64,000 nucleotides of DNA. Origin: JACPUW01 sp049115495. Its GTDB lineage: Bacteria; Bacteroidota; Bacteroidia; CAILMK01; JACPUW01. The stretch covers positions 55,446 through 119,445 of the forward strand of contig JAGDZV010000006.1 of NCBI GenBank assembly GCA_049115495.1, given 5' to 3'. Of this stretch, positions 43,350 through 53,017 are shown in pieces. Position 1 is the first letter of the stretch. Each line of letters starts with the position of its first letter. The translations under genes were made by a program, and so were the position numbers. The notes below the pieces were generated by a model. The model was not told where the DNA came from. It saw nothing but the letters and a program-made list of their open reading frames with translations, and ran no database searches.

Positions 43350-44180
43350 CTACTGCAAGCGGTATTTGTATTCAAGTACTACAGTCTTAACCAATCCTGC
43401 TTTATCAGTTCTTTTAAAGGTAGAACGCTTGGCGTTTTCTTCACTTTTTTTAATTAAAGAGCTATTAGTTGTTGTAGTTTTTTTGAGGTCAGGTTTTACA
43501 CTAATAACCCTTCCTGAAGCATCTATTGTTACTATAATATATACATCAGCGTTCTCTTGAGTTTTTTCCTCAATATCAGGCATGTTAACGAGATCCACGC
43601 CACTACCAGCTTCTACACCAACTGATCCAAAACTTGTGTTTTTATAATTAAAACCTACTTCACCAATTTCTCGTTCTTCTTCAGTTTCTTCACCTTTTGG
43701 CTTCGGTTTGCTCTTTAAGGCATCAGCAAAATTCTTGAATTTGTCTTCGGGTTCTTCAGTTGGTTCTTCAACGGGGTCTTCGGTTGGAGTTTCTGGTTCT
43801 GTAGGTTGTTCAGTTGGTTCTTCAGCTGCTTCTACTTCAGGAGCATCGGGCTCATCAGCCGTCTCCATTTCTGTTTCGGAAACCTCTTCGTTTACAGGCT
43901 CAGGCTGCTCTTCTTGTGGCTCTACAGTTTCTTCTTCAACTTCGTCGGTCGGTTCTTCAACAGGTTCAGTAATCTCTTCTTCGCCATCTTCATAACCAAC
44001 CAAAACAAAAGATCCCTCTTCAGCAGGAAGTGGCAGTGGGGTTACAAAGCCAAATATTGAAAATACTAGGGTTAAAGATGCTACTATAATGGTTGTAAAA
44101 ACCAATGAGCGTCTTTTGTTTTGCGAGTCTTCAGTGTCCTTAAATAGCTCTGAAATGCGGTCTTTATCTAATAGGGCCAT
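43350..44180 (-). CDS. TonB-family energy transducer
   Basis: A 276-residue protein with a cytoplasmic N-terminus, one membrane helix (about 26-46), a long Glu/Pro/Thr-rich periplasmic spacer (about 65-150, EEITEPVEEPTDEVEEE style) and a C-terminal domain with the TonB beta strands (YIIVTIDASGRVISVKPDL). Here the spacer is acidic rather than Lys/Pro-rich, and the C-terminal domain ends in KTVVLEYKYRLQ. It should pass proton-motive energy from ExbB/ExbD to outer-membrane receptors. It is 55 nt after exbD in the same direction. Confidence 0.85.
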   Translation of the reverse strand: MALLDKDRISELFKDTEDSQNKRRSLVFTTIIVASLTLVFSIFGFVTPLPLPAEEGSFVLVGYEDGEEEITEPVEEPTDEVEEETVEPQEEQPEPVNEEVSETEMETADEPDAPEVEAAEEPTEQPTEPETPTEDPVEEPTEEPEDKFKNFADALKSKPKPKGEETEEEREIGEVGFNYKNTSFGSVGVEAGSGVDLVNMPDIEEKTQENADVYIIVTIDASGRVISVKPDLKKTTTTNSSLIKKSEENAKRSTFKRTDKAGLVKTVVLEYKYRLQ

Positions 44181-44235
44181 GGCTTCTTTTGATTTTTAAC
44201 TACCTGCAGATGCTATTATTGTTTAATTCCACAAA

Positions 44236-44652
44236 TTATTCGGGTTGGGTTGCCAAAATTACTTTTTGCTTTATTTTTTTACCGATCGACATTATTTCAG
44301 TAATGTCTTTGATAGGAATTTCTTCGTGAGCATTGATTACAATGGTTGCTTCATATTTAGGATAGCTAGCTAGTTTGCTTCTTAAAACTCTCTCTAACTC
44401 ATCTTTTTTAACTGACTCTAAGTTTTCGCCATTCTTACCAGAAATGGAGTAATTCTCATCAGCATCAATATTCACATTCAAAGTTTGTTTGGCTAATGTT
44501 TGCTCGCTATGTTTTGGCAAAACTAATTTGAGGGCATTTGGAGCAACAAATGTAGACGTGAGCAAAAAGAATATTAGCAACAGAAATATAATGTCGGTTA
44601 ATGATGACATTGAAAATTCAGCGTTGACTTTATTTGTTCTTTTAATTGCCAT
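44236..44652 (-). CDS. exbD: ExbD/TolR-family biopolymer transport protein
   Basis: A 138-residue protein: short cytoplasmic tail, one membrane helix (MSSLTDIIFLLLIFFLLTS) with the proton-path Asp20, then a periplasmic domain ending KIKQKVILATQPE. Its ATG overlaps the exbB stop (TAATG), so the pair is translationally coupled, which fits a stoichiometric ExbB/ExbD complex. Confidence 0.92.
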   Translation of the reverse strand: MAIKRTNKVNAEFSMSSLTDIIFLLLIFFLLTSTFVAPNALKLVLPKHSEQTLAKQTLNVNIDADENYSISGKNGENLESVKKDELERVLRSKLASYPKYEATIVINAHEEIPIKDITEIMSIGKKIKQKVILATQPE

Positions 44653-45329
44653 TATTCTCCGCTTGCTGGTTCTTGCAATAGGTCAATAAATTCTACTGAA
44701 GTGGCTTCCATACGGTAAACCAATTTTTCAACTAGAGATGTAAGGTAGTTGTAGCCAACATATGCAATAATACCTACGGCCAAACCAAAAGCTGTTGTAA
44801 CCATTGCTTCATAAATACCACCAGCCAGTTGTCCGGGGTCTATATTGTTCCCTGCTTTTGATAGGTTGTAAAATGCTTTAATCATACCTGTTACGGTACC
44901 CAGAAAACCAATCATTGGAGCAGCACCCGCAATTGTAGCAACCGTTGCAAGGTTCTTTTCTAATTTGTAAATCTCAAGATTTCCAACATTTTCAACCGAA
45001 GCGTGAATTTCTTTTAGAGGATTTCCAATTCGGGTTAGGCCTTTTTCTACTAATCGAGTAATTGGAGTATTGGTTCTTTGACAAAGGTCTAAAGCAAGAT
45101 CAAGATCGCCTTCTTTTATATAATCTTTTATCTTATTCATAACCTGTGGGTTCTCAGCAGAAGCTTTCTTAATTGAGAAATACCTTTCGAAGAAAATGTA
45201 TAGCGCCAGTACAAAAAGCAAAAAAAGTGGAACCATAATCCATCCACCTTTAATGAGTGTACTAAGTACCGATAGTTCTTCTTCCATTGGTTGATCAATG
45301 AGTGTATTTTGAAGAAAAATGCCTAACAT
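44652..45329 (-). CDS. exbB: ExbB/TolQ/MotA-family proton channel
   Basis: A 225-residue protein with three membrane helices: MVPLFLLFVLALYIFFERYF, then TVATIAGAAPMIGFLGTVTGMI, and AGGIYEAMVTTAFGLAVGII. The GFLGTVTGM and FGLAVG blocks of ExbB/TolQ proteins are present. Together with ExbD and the TonB gene it forms the energising complex. Gap to the HU-SPOR gene is 12 nt. Confidence 0.93.
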   Translation of the reverse strand: MLGIFLQNTLIDQPMEEELSVLSTLIKGGWIMVPLFLLFVLALYIFFERYFSIKKASAENPQVMNKIKDYIKEGDLDLALDLCQRTNTPITRLVEKGLTRIGNPLKEIHASVENVGNLEIYKLEKNLATVATIAGAAPMIGFLGTVTGMIKAFYNLSKAGNNIDPGQLAGGIYEAMVTTAFGLAVGIIAYVGYNYLTSLVEKLVYRMEATSVEFIDLLQEPASGE

Positions 45330-45341
45330 ATTTAAATTGAA

Positions 45342-46457
45342 TTATTGAGTGTAAACCCAGGTTTCAACACTGTTGTCGTTAAAGATATTCTGTTTAAAAG
45401 TATAAGCGCTATCGCTTGTTTCGAAGTATCCAATGCTAATTCTAAATTTCCCATCCACCTTTAGAACTTTTGGTTCGAAACCTTTGAGCCTAAACCGTTT
45501 AAGTTCAGGTTCTATTTGCTCATTTTTTGTTACTGATGAAGCAATTACATAATGCCCCTTTTTAATGAAGTCGTTTGTGTTTTCAACTTCTTTCTCACTA
45601 TTTAAATCTTCATCTTTTGGGGTGGTGTTTTCCTCTTCAGACCCTACGGATTCTACAATATCAATTGGTTCTTCAGTAGAGGTGCTTTTAACTTCTTCGT
45701 TTTCCTTCTCGGCAAAAATCTTTTCGGCGTCTTTAGTGGTCTCTTCAAACGACTTCTCAACTAGTTCTTGTCCTTCTTTGGCCAATTCTAGTTTTTCAAG
45801 ATCTTCTTCTTCGATTATTGGAACGTCAAAAAAGTTTAGCCCTGCACGATCTACAGCCTTTGGGTTAAAGCTAAGCATATATAAATAAGTAGCTGATACC
45901 GAAAGAATGAAGATTGCGACCACTGCAATTCTTTTAAATCTTTGATAGCTCACTGGAATTTTTTCAATTACTATTGTTTTTGTTTCAGGTTCTCGAATCG
46001 CATCCTGTTTTTCAGGTTGATTTATCAAGTCAAGTGGTTGGGCTTTCGCAATTTCTAGTCCAAAAGAAGATGGAAGAAAATTAGCGTATTTAAACGGCTT
46101 AAAAGTCGTTTTAGCACCAGTTGATGCATAGAAAATGCCAATTCTAGGAATGGTAATTTGCCCTTTTTCTTTTAAATCAGATTTCCATTCTTCTACTTTT
46201 GACTTAATGTATTTATCAGCCGTAGGATAACTGAAATCATGTTTTACCACCAATTCTTGCTCTAGAAGCCCATCGCTAGCTGAAACTTTAGGGTTAAAAA
46301 CCACTTCTTTTGACGGCGGTGTCAATATAAATCCATTACTACTTATTTGCGATGGAATCTCTTTACAAATAAATGCACCAAATGCAGGTACAACTACAAA
46401 GTTCTGATTTGCTAGTTGCTCTGCAAGTAGATTCTCTAAAAGTTGGTTTTTGCGCAT
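45342..46457 (-). CDS. HU-CCDC81 and SPOR domain protein
   Basis: A 371-residue protein: an HU-like (CCDC81-type) N-terminal domain (1-120; VVVPAFGAFICKEIPSQISS and a second half ITIPRIGIFYASTGAKTTFK), one membrane helix (about 177-195), a Glu/Lys-rich periplasmic spacer, and a C-terminal SPOR domain (YVIASSVTKNEQIEPELKRF, FRISIGYFETSDSAYTFKQN) that binds denuded peptidoglycan. Proteins of this layout are usual in Bacteroidota and act at the division site. It starts the series that continues with exbB. Confidence 0.85.
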   Translation of the reverse strand: MRKNQLLENLLAEQLANQNFVVVPAFGAFICKEIPSQISSNGFILTPPSKEVVFNPKVSASDGLLEQELVVKHDFSYPTADKYIKSKVEEWKSDLKEKGQITIPRIGIFYASTGAKTTFKPFKYANFLPSSFGLEIAKAQPLDLINQPEKQDAIREPETKTIVIEKIPVSYQRFKRIAVVAIFILSVSATYLYMLSFNPKAVDRAGLNFFDVPIIEEEDLEKLELAKEGQELVEKSFEETTKDAEKIFAEKENEEVKSTSTEEPIDIVESVGSEEENTTPKDEDLNSEKEVENTNDFIKKGHYVIASSVTKNEQIEPELKRFRLKGFEPKVLKVDGKFRISIGYFETSDSAYTFKQNIFNDNSVETWVYTQ

Positions 46458-46520
46458 AAATTAGCACGCAAGATTAATGATTTACAGTTAAAAAGTAGCC
46501 TAAAAGTTCTCCAAGTACTG

Positions 46521-47552
46521 TTAATCAAATTGTTGATTAAGTAAACTAGATAGCAAACTGATTTCTATGGAAGGGGCTACGTTTTGATACAGAATGTGAT
46601 AGACCGAATCAATCAACGGAGTAGTGATTCGATGCTTTTGAGAGATTTCATAAATAGATTTAGTGGCGTAATATCCTTCAGCAACCATATCCATTTCTAT
46701 TTGTGCCGATTTTATGCTGTAGCCTCTACCAACCATCCTTCCGAAAGTTCTGTTTCTACTGTATTGCGAATAGGCAGTTACCAATAGGTCGCCCATGTAG
46801 CAAGTTTCAAGTAGATTTCTGTCCATTGGATGGGCGGCATCCAAAAACCGTTTCATTTCTTGCATTGAGTTTGAAACAAGTACCGACTGAAAGTTATCGC
46901 CAAAGCCTAATCCTTGGCATAAACCCGCTAAAATGGCATAAATGTTTTTAAGGATTGCGGCATATTCGGTGCCCACAACATCAGAAGAAATATTGGTTCT
47001 GATAAATCTATTGTCAAATAATTGAGCAGTGTAATCAGCCAAAGATTTTGAATACGAACTAAATGTTAGGTAAGATAGTCTTTCAGCTGCTACTTCTTCC
47101 GCATGGCATGGGCCAGTAATAGCTACATATTTTTCTGGATTTATCTCAAAATTATCAATAAGATATTCTTGCAAAGACTGGTTCTTATTGCCTACAGTAC
47201 CTTTTAAAGCAGAAACCACCACTTTGTTTTTGAAAGCGTTTTTAGGAAGTGTATCTAATTCACTTTTGATATACGCTGAAGGAATAGCAAGTATTACTAC
47301 CTCCTTGTCTTTTATAATCTCAGAAAGGTTGTTGCCAATTTTTTTCGGACTAATGCTTAAATCAACTGAACGCAGATAGTTAGGATTGTGCCTGTATGAC
47401 TTAATGAAGTCAATAGTCTCTTTTCGCCTTACCCACCAGTACACATTGGTATTATTAAAGAGCAAAATCTTTAACAGTGCGGTAGCCCAACTACCGCTAC
47501 CAACTACTAATACCTTAGCGTCTTCTTTTACTATTTGCTGATTTTCTTTCAA
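46521..47552 (-). CDS. gpsA: NAD(P)-dependent glycerol-3-phosphate dehydrogenase
   Basis: A 343-residue enzyme that reduces dihydroxyacetone phosphate to glycerol 3-phosphate for phospholipids. N-terminal Rossmann motif VLVVGSGSWATALLKIL, then VVSALKGTVGNKN, the ITGPCHAEEVA active-site block, and YAAILKNIYAILAGLCQGLG with the catalytic Lys, and the MDRNLLETCYMGDLLVTAYS block. The only useful start is TTG at 47552, which overlaps the adaptor gene by 38 nt. It is an unusual neighbour for an efflux operon; co-transcription is likely. Confidence 0.93.
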   Translation of the reverse strand: MKENQQIVKEDAKVLVVGSGSWATALLKILLFNNTNVYWWVRRKETIDFIKSYRHNPNYLRSVDLSISPKKIGNNLSEIIKDKEVVILAIPSAYIKSELDTLPKNAFKNKVVVSALKGTVGNKNQSLQEYLIDNFEINPEKYVAITGPCHAEEVAAERLSYLTFSSYSKSLADYTAQLFDNRFIRTNISSDVVGTEYAAILKNIYAILAGLCQGLGFGDNFQSVLVSNSMQEMKRFLDAAHPMDRNLLETCYMGDLLVTAYSQYSRNRTFGRMVGRGYSIKSAQIEMDMVAEGYYATKSIYEISQKHRITTPLIDSVYHILYQNVAPSIEISLLSSLLNQQFD

Positions 47553-48816
47553 CCTTTTTTCCGTTGCTTAAATAGATTGATATTGCATCGTAGGGGCCAG
47601 TGATTATTTCTTCATCGCCAGCAAGTCCTTTCTCAATCTCAATGTAGAAGTCATCTTGAATACCTGTTTTAACTTCTGTTTCGGTGGCTTCTCCATTTTT
47701 AAGCAAATAAACTATTTCTATTTGTTCGCTGCTTGATTTGGTACTGTCTTTTTTCGATTCTTTAGTGGTTACAGCTAAAATCGGAACTGAAATTACATCG
47801 GTTTTTTGTTCTGTGACTATATCTATCATGGCAGACATACCAGGCATAAATGGCGCTTGAGTGGTATCGGTGATTAGGTCTTTATATGAAGCTTCTAATA
47901 TTCTAGCCTTCACTTCAAAGGTTGAACTTTGATCTGTAAAGCTTTCTACAGCTGCATTTTTGGCAGATTTGGCAATTTCTGTGATAATGCCCTTAAAAAC
48001 TCTATTAGGGAAAGCATCAATTTCTATTCTAGCGGAGTCTTTAGGCGAAATTCTTGTGATATCAATTTCCGATACTTCAACCAATACTTCCATCAGTTTC
48101 AAATTGGCAATTCGCATAATTTCTGTACCAGCCATTTGATTTGTTCCTACAACTCTTTCTCCTTCTTCAACACTTAAGTTAGAAACGGTGCCGTTCATTG
48201 GAGCATAAATGGTTGTTCTGCTTAGTCTATCTCTTGCTTCCTTTAGCGATGCTTCGGCACTTTCAACAGAAAACTTTGTACTTTGTAATTGCTCAAAAGC
48301 GGCAGCCTTTTGCTGTTCAGCTACTAAAAAGTCCATTTCACTTGCATCATAATCGGCTTGAGAAATTATTTGTTTGGCAAATAGTTCTTTATTTCTATCG
48401 AAGTTCTTTTTTGAATTAATGGCTCTGGTTTGAGTTTGCCTGTAAGCTGCTTCAGATGCTCTGAGTTGAGCCTTAATGTTATTAACTGATGCTTGAGTTT
48501 GGTTCACTGCAGCCTGATAAATATCGGGTTGGATTTTTAGCAATAAATCTCCTTTTTTTACCTTCTGTCCCAATATTACGTTGAGCTCAATAATCTCGCC
48601 TGAAACATCGGGGCTAATCTTTACTTCGGCTTCAGGTTGAATTTTTCCCGAAGCGGTAACGATTTCAGTGAGATCTTTTGTAGCAACCTTTTCAGTTTCT
48701 ACTTCAAGCAAATTTCCTTTAAAAACACCTGATACCTTTAATACTACCATTAATAGTATAAAACCTACCAATGAAATGATAAGCCATTTTACAAAACCAC
48801 TTTTCTTTTTTGCCAT
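47515..48816 (-). CDS. Efflux periplasmic adaptor (HlyD/MacA-type membrane fusion protein)
   Basis: A 433-residue protein with one N-terminal membrane helix (FVKWLIISLVGFILLMVVL), then TASGKIQPEAEVKISPDVSG, the lipoyl half-motif VILGQKVKKGDLLLKI, a coiled-coil hairpin (about 95-175), the second half-motif TIYAPMNGTVSNLSVEEGE, and beta-barrel strands (SARIEIDAFPNRVFKGIITE). This links an inner-membrane pump to a TolC-type channel. The TolC gene overlaps it by 1 nt. No permease gene is adjacent; gpsA follows instead. Confidence 0.9.
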   Translation of the reverse strand: MAKKKSGFVKWLIISLVGFILLMVVLKVSGVFKGNLLEVETEKVATKDLTEIVTASGKIQPEAEVKISPDVSGEIIELNVILGQKVKKGDLLLKIQPDIYQAAVNQTQASVNNIKAQLRASEAAYRQTQTRAINSKKNFDRNKELFAKQIISQADYDASEMDFLVAEQQKAAAFEQLQSTKFSVESAEASLKEARDRLSRTTIYAPMNGTVSNLSVEEGERVVGTNQMAGTEIMRIANLKLMEVLVEVSEIDITRISPKDSARIEIDAFPNRVFKGIITEIAKSAKNAAVESFTDQSSTFEVKARILEASYKDLITDTTQAPFMPGMSAMIDIVTEQKTDVISVPILAVTTKESKKDSTKSSSEQIEIVYLLKNGEATETEVKTGIQDDFYIEIEKGLAGDEEIITGPYDAISIYLSNGKKVERKSANSKRRR

Positions 48817-50237
48817 TACAGTGTTATTTCATTTCCAAGGTAAAAACCAAAAGATTTCTCTTTAAATAGGAGGTCATATTTAGAACGGTTTAAGTTTACC
48901 AATGCATTTGTATAGGTATTTCGAGCAGTTTGATAGTCGAAATAACTCGCTGAACCTGCATTAAATCGTAGCTCGGTTTGTTCAAGAAGCACCTTTTGTG
49001 ATTCAAATGCCTTTTCAGCAGCATTGTAGGCTTTTTCGGCTGCCTGCCAAGCTAGGTATGCTTGGTAAATATCGTTCTGAACTTGATTCTTAGTGTTTTG
49101 AAGTGCTAGGTATTGTCGTTGATTATTAATCTTGGCATTTTCGATTCCGGCAGTAACCTGATATCTGTTATAAATTGGAATACTCATTGTAAACCCAAAT
49201 GTTTGACCAAAGTTGTTTTCAAATTGATTTAGAAAACCAGGCGTTGAATAGTCAAAAACTTGCGTTGTGGTCAATACAGGGTCGTTTGTTCCTTCAACAT
49301 AACCAATGTTAAAGGTTTCAAGTCTTGGATTTTCAGCTATTTGCGACCTTGATGAGTATAGGCTATTCACACTGGCTGCAAAAGTTAAACTAGGTAATCT
49401 ATTTCCATTAGCTGCACTTAGATCTGCTTCAGTTGACTCTAGCAAAAGTTTGTCTCTTAGGATTTGAGGTAGGTTGTTAAAATTTTCCGCCACAACTTGA
49501 TCTAGCTCAATGTTTCCTGGTTGAGCCAATTCTTCAAAATTTATCTCATCGATTGGCGCAAGCTCAAAATCTTCTTCAATATCAGCATTCATGTAAATCT
49601 TAAGATTAAGGAGTGCAATTTGAGCATTGTTTTTCGCATTAATTTGTTGTAACTCATCATTGCTCAATTGGGCTTCGAGTTCATATTTGCGATCAACCGT
49701 AGTCGCTCCAGCATCAAGCAATATTTTTACTCTGTTGAGCTGTTCTGTAGTTTGCGCTATGTTGTTGTCAAATGTTTTCTCCTGTTCTTGAGCCATTAAT
49801 GCGCTTAGATATAATGCAGCAACATCGAGAGCTACATTGTTATTAATTGCATCAATATTTAGTTCACCGGCTTCAAATGCTTTACGCGCACTCTCAATAT
49901 TGTTTTTTAGTCTAAAACCATTAAAAAGCGTAACACTTGATCCCAAGTTCATTGAGATTGCAGTTACATTTTGATTTACGAAGGCGTTTGTAAAAGGATC
50001 AATGGTTCTACCAAAATTATAGCTATTGCTAATTGATGAGTTAAGGTTTGGCAGACGAGCATATTTGGCCACATTATAAGTCACTTCACCTTGATTGGTG
50101 TTTAATTGAGCCTGCTGAGCAACAATATTATTTTTCTGCGCAATTTCTATACATTGCTTTAAAGTATAAGATTTCTGTGCCCAAGTAATTGAAGTACTAA
50201 AAGATAACAGAATCAATGCTATTATTCGTAGAGTCAT
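48816..50237 (-). CDS. TolC-family outer-membrane efflux protein
   Basis: A 473-residue protein with a signal peptide (ALILLSFSTSITWAQ), the TolC opening YTLKQCIEIAQKNNIVAQQA, the barrel strand SNSYNFGRTIDPFTN, long helices forming the periplasmic tunnel, and the second repeat (GFTMSIPIYNRYQVTAGIEN, AELRFNAGSASYFDYQTARN-like end). Its stop overlaps the adaptor start (TAATG). An exact -7 box (TAAGTTTG) lies 30 nt upstream. It should export compounds together with the adaptor. Confidence 0.92.
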   Translation of the reverse strand: MTLRIIALILLSFSTSITWAQKSYTLKQCIEIAQKNNIVAQQAQLNTNQGEVTYNVAKYARLPNLNSSISNSYNFGRTIDPFTNAFVNQNVTAISMNLGSSVTLFNGFRLKNNIESARKAFEAGELNIDAINNNVALDVAALYLSALMAQEQEKTFDNNIAQTTEQLNRVKILLDAGATTVDRKYELEAQLSNDELQQINAKNNAQIALLNLKIYMNADIEEDFELAPIDEINFEELAQPGNIELDQVVAENFNNLPQILRDKLLLESTEADLSAANGNRLPSLTFAASVNSLYSSRSQIAENPRLETFNIGYVEGTNDPVLTTTQVFDYSTPGFLNQFENNFGQTFGFTMSIPIYNRYQVTAGIENAKINNQRQYLALQNTKNQVQNDIYQAYLAWQAAEKAYNAAEKAFESQKVLLEQTELRFNAGSASYFDYQTARNTYTNALVNLNRSKYDLLFKEKSFGFYLGNEITL

Positions 50238-50267
50238 ATTTAAAGATAATTACCTTATTCAGCATTG

Positions 50268-50275
50268 CAAACTTA
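50268..50275 (-). promoter_or_regulatory. Promoter -7 box (TAAGTTTG) of the TolC-adaptor-gpsA group
   Basis: Exact TAnnTTTG on the minus strand, 30 nt before the TolC-gene ATG. The 171-bp region to the divergent gene at 50409 should carry both promoters. Confidence 0.5.
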
Positions 50276-50408
50276 CGTTTATGGTGTTTTAATGGCTTTT
50301 AAAATCGAGCATTTTACACAGACGGTGCAATTACAAACTTTTATAAACTAACCAATTACCATTGCTTTGTGTTTTGAATAATAAATTTAAGGCAGCTTTA
50401 GCTCAGGT

Positions 50409-53012
50409 ATGAAAAAGGAAATAATTGTATCAGTTCTGCTCTTTGTGCTTGTGTTGGCTGGTAGCGTTACTTATTTTACAAAGTACATCGATGGGCAAGT
50501 AAACATTAGCTTGGCACAGGCAATCCCTGAAGAATCAATTCTTGTTTTTGATCTAGAACCTTGTGTTTCTGCCGACTCTATTCAAAACCAATTTCTCGCC
50601 AATTTTATGAATGACACGCTATTTGGTGAGCTGATTTCTGAGTTTGAATCATTAACTAAAAGTGACTCTATTCTTAATTGTAGTTGGTACAGTAGTGGCT
50701 TTGCTGCGCTCACTCGAGTGAACCATAAAAAAACTGGGTGGCTATTTGCTTTTGATGGTATTGATAAGGAGAAAGGATTGTCAAAGTTTGGCGATGAAAT
50801 TGTGTTTGAGAAAGAGTTTGGTGAAGTTAGTATTGGTTCAAAAACGTACTTTTTCGAAGTTGTAGACGATATTCTTCTATTTACAAGCCATAAGGTTGTT
50901 TTAGATGCAAGTAAAGAGAGCTTAAAGACTAATAGTAATTCATTTATTAGTCAAAAATGGCAGCAGGCTAAAGGAGATATATTGATTAACTACGAATTAA
51001 GTACATGGTTATTGTCAAACTTGTTTGAAGAAACTAATGATGAATTAAATGAAATTTTAGCTCCTTTTAAAGGAGTAGGTCATTATGAAATTAGTTTGAA
51101 TGAGCAAGAGATGAATTTATTCGGCAGCCTAGGTTCTTCACATCAAAACAGTGCTTTCAATAATGATTTGTACGGCAAGCCTTCTAACTTAACATCACTA
51201 GAGATTTTGCCAGCAAACACTTCATTTTTTTGGTCTGAAGTGGCATTTGATTTTGAAGCTCAGATAAGACGTGCAAGCTTAGATGAAGCTTTTAAAAATG
51301 AACTTGATAGTTTTCAAAAAAAGAATAGTCTTGATTTAATTACGGACCTTTGTGTAAACGTTTTGGACGAGTACGTTGTAGGAGCACTCAATGCCTATAA
51401 TCATAAGCTTGATAATTCTTTTTTTGTGGCAATTAAAGTAAAAGATGAACAGTCACTAACCCTGGCCTTGGATCAGTTAGATTCTACCAAAACTAGTTTT
51501 CTATCAAAAGATAGTTTATTGATTAGAAGGTTAAATTCAGGAAAGCTATTAAATTACCTAATTGGTGGGGCTGTGCCTGATTTCAAAAGTCCGTATTACT
51601 CATTTACAAATGGTTTTGTTGTGTTTTCTGATAACATTTCACATCTTAACCAAATTCATGAGTCAATAAAGGTGAATAGTACGCTATCTAATTCATTAAC
51701 TTATGGGCAAGCGGCAGATTGGACCAATAAAAAGTGCAACCTGGTGCTTTATGTGAACCCAAGAAAAAGCTATAACATTCCAAAAGATATTTTAAGTGAA
51801 AAAGCAAAGACATTCTATTTTAGAAAAATTGCTGATTTAGAAGGAATAGACCACTTCGTTTATCAGATGGTTAAAAGTGAGAAAGATTTTTTTAATCATA
51901 TATATATCAAAAGCTCAGAAAAAAAGTCAGCGGATAAAAATGACGTTCTTTTTACCAAAAACATTGGCGCTAAAATTGTTGCAGGGCCATTTTTAGTTAC
52001 CAATTACCATACTACAAAAAAAGAAATAATGGTGGTTGATGAAAATGGAAAGGCTCATCAAATAAATAGCTCAAACGAAACAGTTTGGACCTATGTTTTG
52101 AATGGAAATGTTACATCAAAGCCAATTGAAGTGGACGCCCTTCAAAACAACAAACTTCAATATTTAATTGCTACCGATGCCGAGCTTTATTTGATTGACA
52201 GAAAAGGGAGGGATGTAGGTGCTTTTCCTTTAACCTATCCTGTTAAGGCCAATTCAAGAGTCTCCGTTTTTGAGAATGAATCGAATTATAGTGTTTATGT
52301 TCCTTGCAAAAAAGGTAGGGTTTATGGATATAACATAAAGGGAAACCCATTAGCCAGCTGGGCACCTATGAATTTAAGCTCTAATGGACGGGGAAGCATG
52401 CAATATTTCACGAAATCAGGCAAGCGATACCGTTTCATAGCAACTGAAAGTGGTTCTATTTACATATGGGACGATAATAATAAAATGACGCCTGAAGTTA
52501 TTGAAACTAAAACCAGACTTACATCCGATTTCACATTAATGTTTGGCAAAGAATTAAGAGATTGTAAACTTTTGGCCATTGACTCAGCCGGCAATTACAT
52601 TAAAGCAAGGCTCGATGGTACGGTTTCAAAAAGAAAGTTACCTACTGGTTTTGAATCACCTAGTGGGTTCTGGTGGCAGTTTGACGGCAAAGGTGGTAAA
52701 GAATTAGTGCTTTGGAGCAAAAACAAAATGGCTGTTTTGGATCAAGGATTGACAGAACAATATAAAATCTCAACAACAAATGCAATAGAACATGTTGAAG
52801 TATTGAATATGCCAAACGGCGAGGAGATATTTGCAGTTCAAACCATGAATAAGCAGCTTTATCTATACACTTTTGAAGGAGAACTGCTGAATTTTGAACC
52901 TTTTGACTCGAATTCAAGAAATTCGGTGATTGTTGATTTGGATAAAGACGAAAAGGCAGATTTAGTTGTTGGCTTAGATGATAAGCTGATTGTATATAAA
53001 AACATCAAGTAA
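50409..53012 (+). CDS. Large membrane-anchored protein with C-terminal propeller-like repeats
   Basis: An 867-residue protein with an N-terminal signal-anchor (IIVSVLLFVLVLAGSVTYFT). The first half (to about 480) contains alternating beta and helix segments like DUF3352-type proteins, with AIPEESILVFDLEP near the start. The second half has repeated four-stranded units (KEIMVVDENGKAHQINSS, LQYLIATDAELYLIDRKG, KKGRVYGYNIKGNPLASW, SGSIYIWDDNN), typical of a PQQ/WD-like propeller, and ends with a calcium-loop motif DLDKDEKADLVVG of the FG-GAP type. Function is unknown. dapD follows after 5 nt, so they share a transcript. Confidence 0.75.
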   Translation: MKKEIIVSVLLFVLVLAGSVTYFTKYIDGQVNISLAQAIPEESILVFDLEPCVSADSIQNQFLANFMNDTLFGELISEFESLTKSDSILNCSWYSSGFAALTRVNHKKTGWLFAFDGIDKEKGLSKFGDEIVFEKEFGEVSIGSKTYFFEVVDDILLFTSHKVVLDASKESLKTNSNSFISQKWQQAKGDILINYELSTWLLSNLFEETNDELNEILAPFKGVGHYEISLNEQEMNLFGSLGSSHQNSAFNNDLYGKPSNLTSLEILPANTSFFWSEVAFDFEAQIRRASLDEAFKNELDSFQKKNSLDLITDLCVNVLDEYVVGALNAYNHKLDNSFFVAIKVKDEQSLTLALDQLDSTKTSFLSKDSLLIRRLNSGKLLNYLIGGAVPDFKSPYYSFTNGFVVFSDNISHLNQIHESIKVNSTLSNSLTYGQAADWTNKKCNLVLYVNPRKSYNIPKDILSEKAKTFYFRKIADLEGIDHFVYQMVKSEKDFFNHIYIKSSEKKSADKNDVLFTKNIGAKIVAGPFLVTNYHTTKKEIMVVDENGKAHQINSSNETVWTYVLNGNVTSKPIEVDALQNNKLQYLIATDAELYLIDRKGRDVGAFPLTYPVKANSRVSVFENESNYSVYVPCKKGRVYGYNIKGNPLASWAPMNLSSNGRGSMQYFTKSGKRYRFIATESGSIYIWDDNNKMTPEVIETKTRLTSDFTLMFGKELRDCKLLAIDSAGNYIKARLDGTVSKRKLPTGFESPSGFWWQFDGKGGKELVLWSKNKMAVLDQGLTEQYKISTTNAIEHVEVLNMPNGEEIFAVQTMNKQLYLYTFEGELLNFEPFDSNSRNSVIVDLDKDEKADLVVGLDDKLIVYKNIK

Positions 53013-53017
53013 AAAGA

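Noticed and set aside
43708..44060. Plus-strand Ser/Gly-rich and Phe-rich frames opposite tonB
   Set aside because: They mirror the Glu/Pro-rich spacer of the TonB protein and have no start context or family features.
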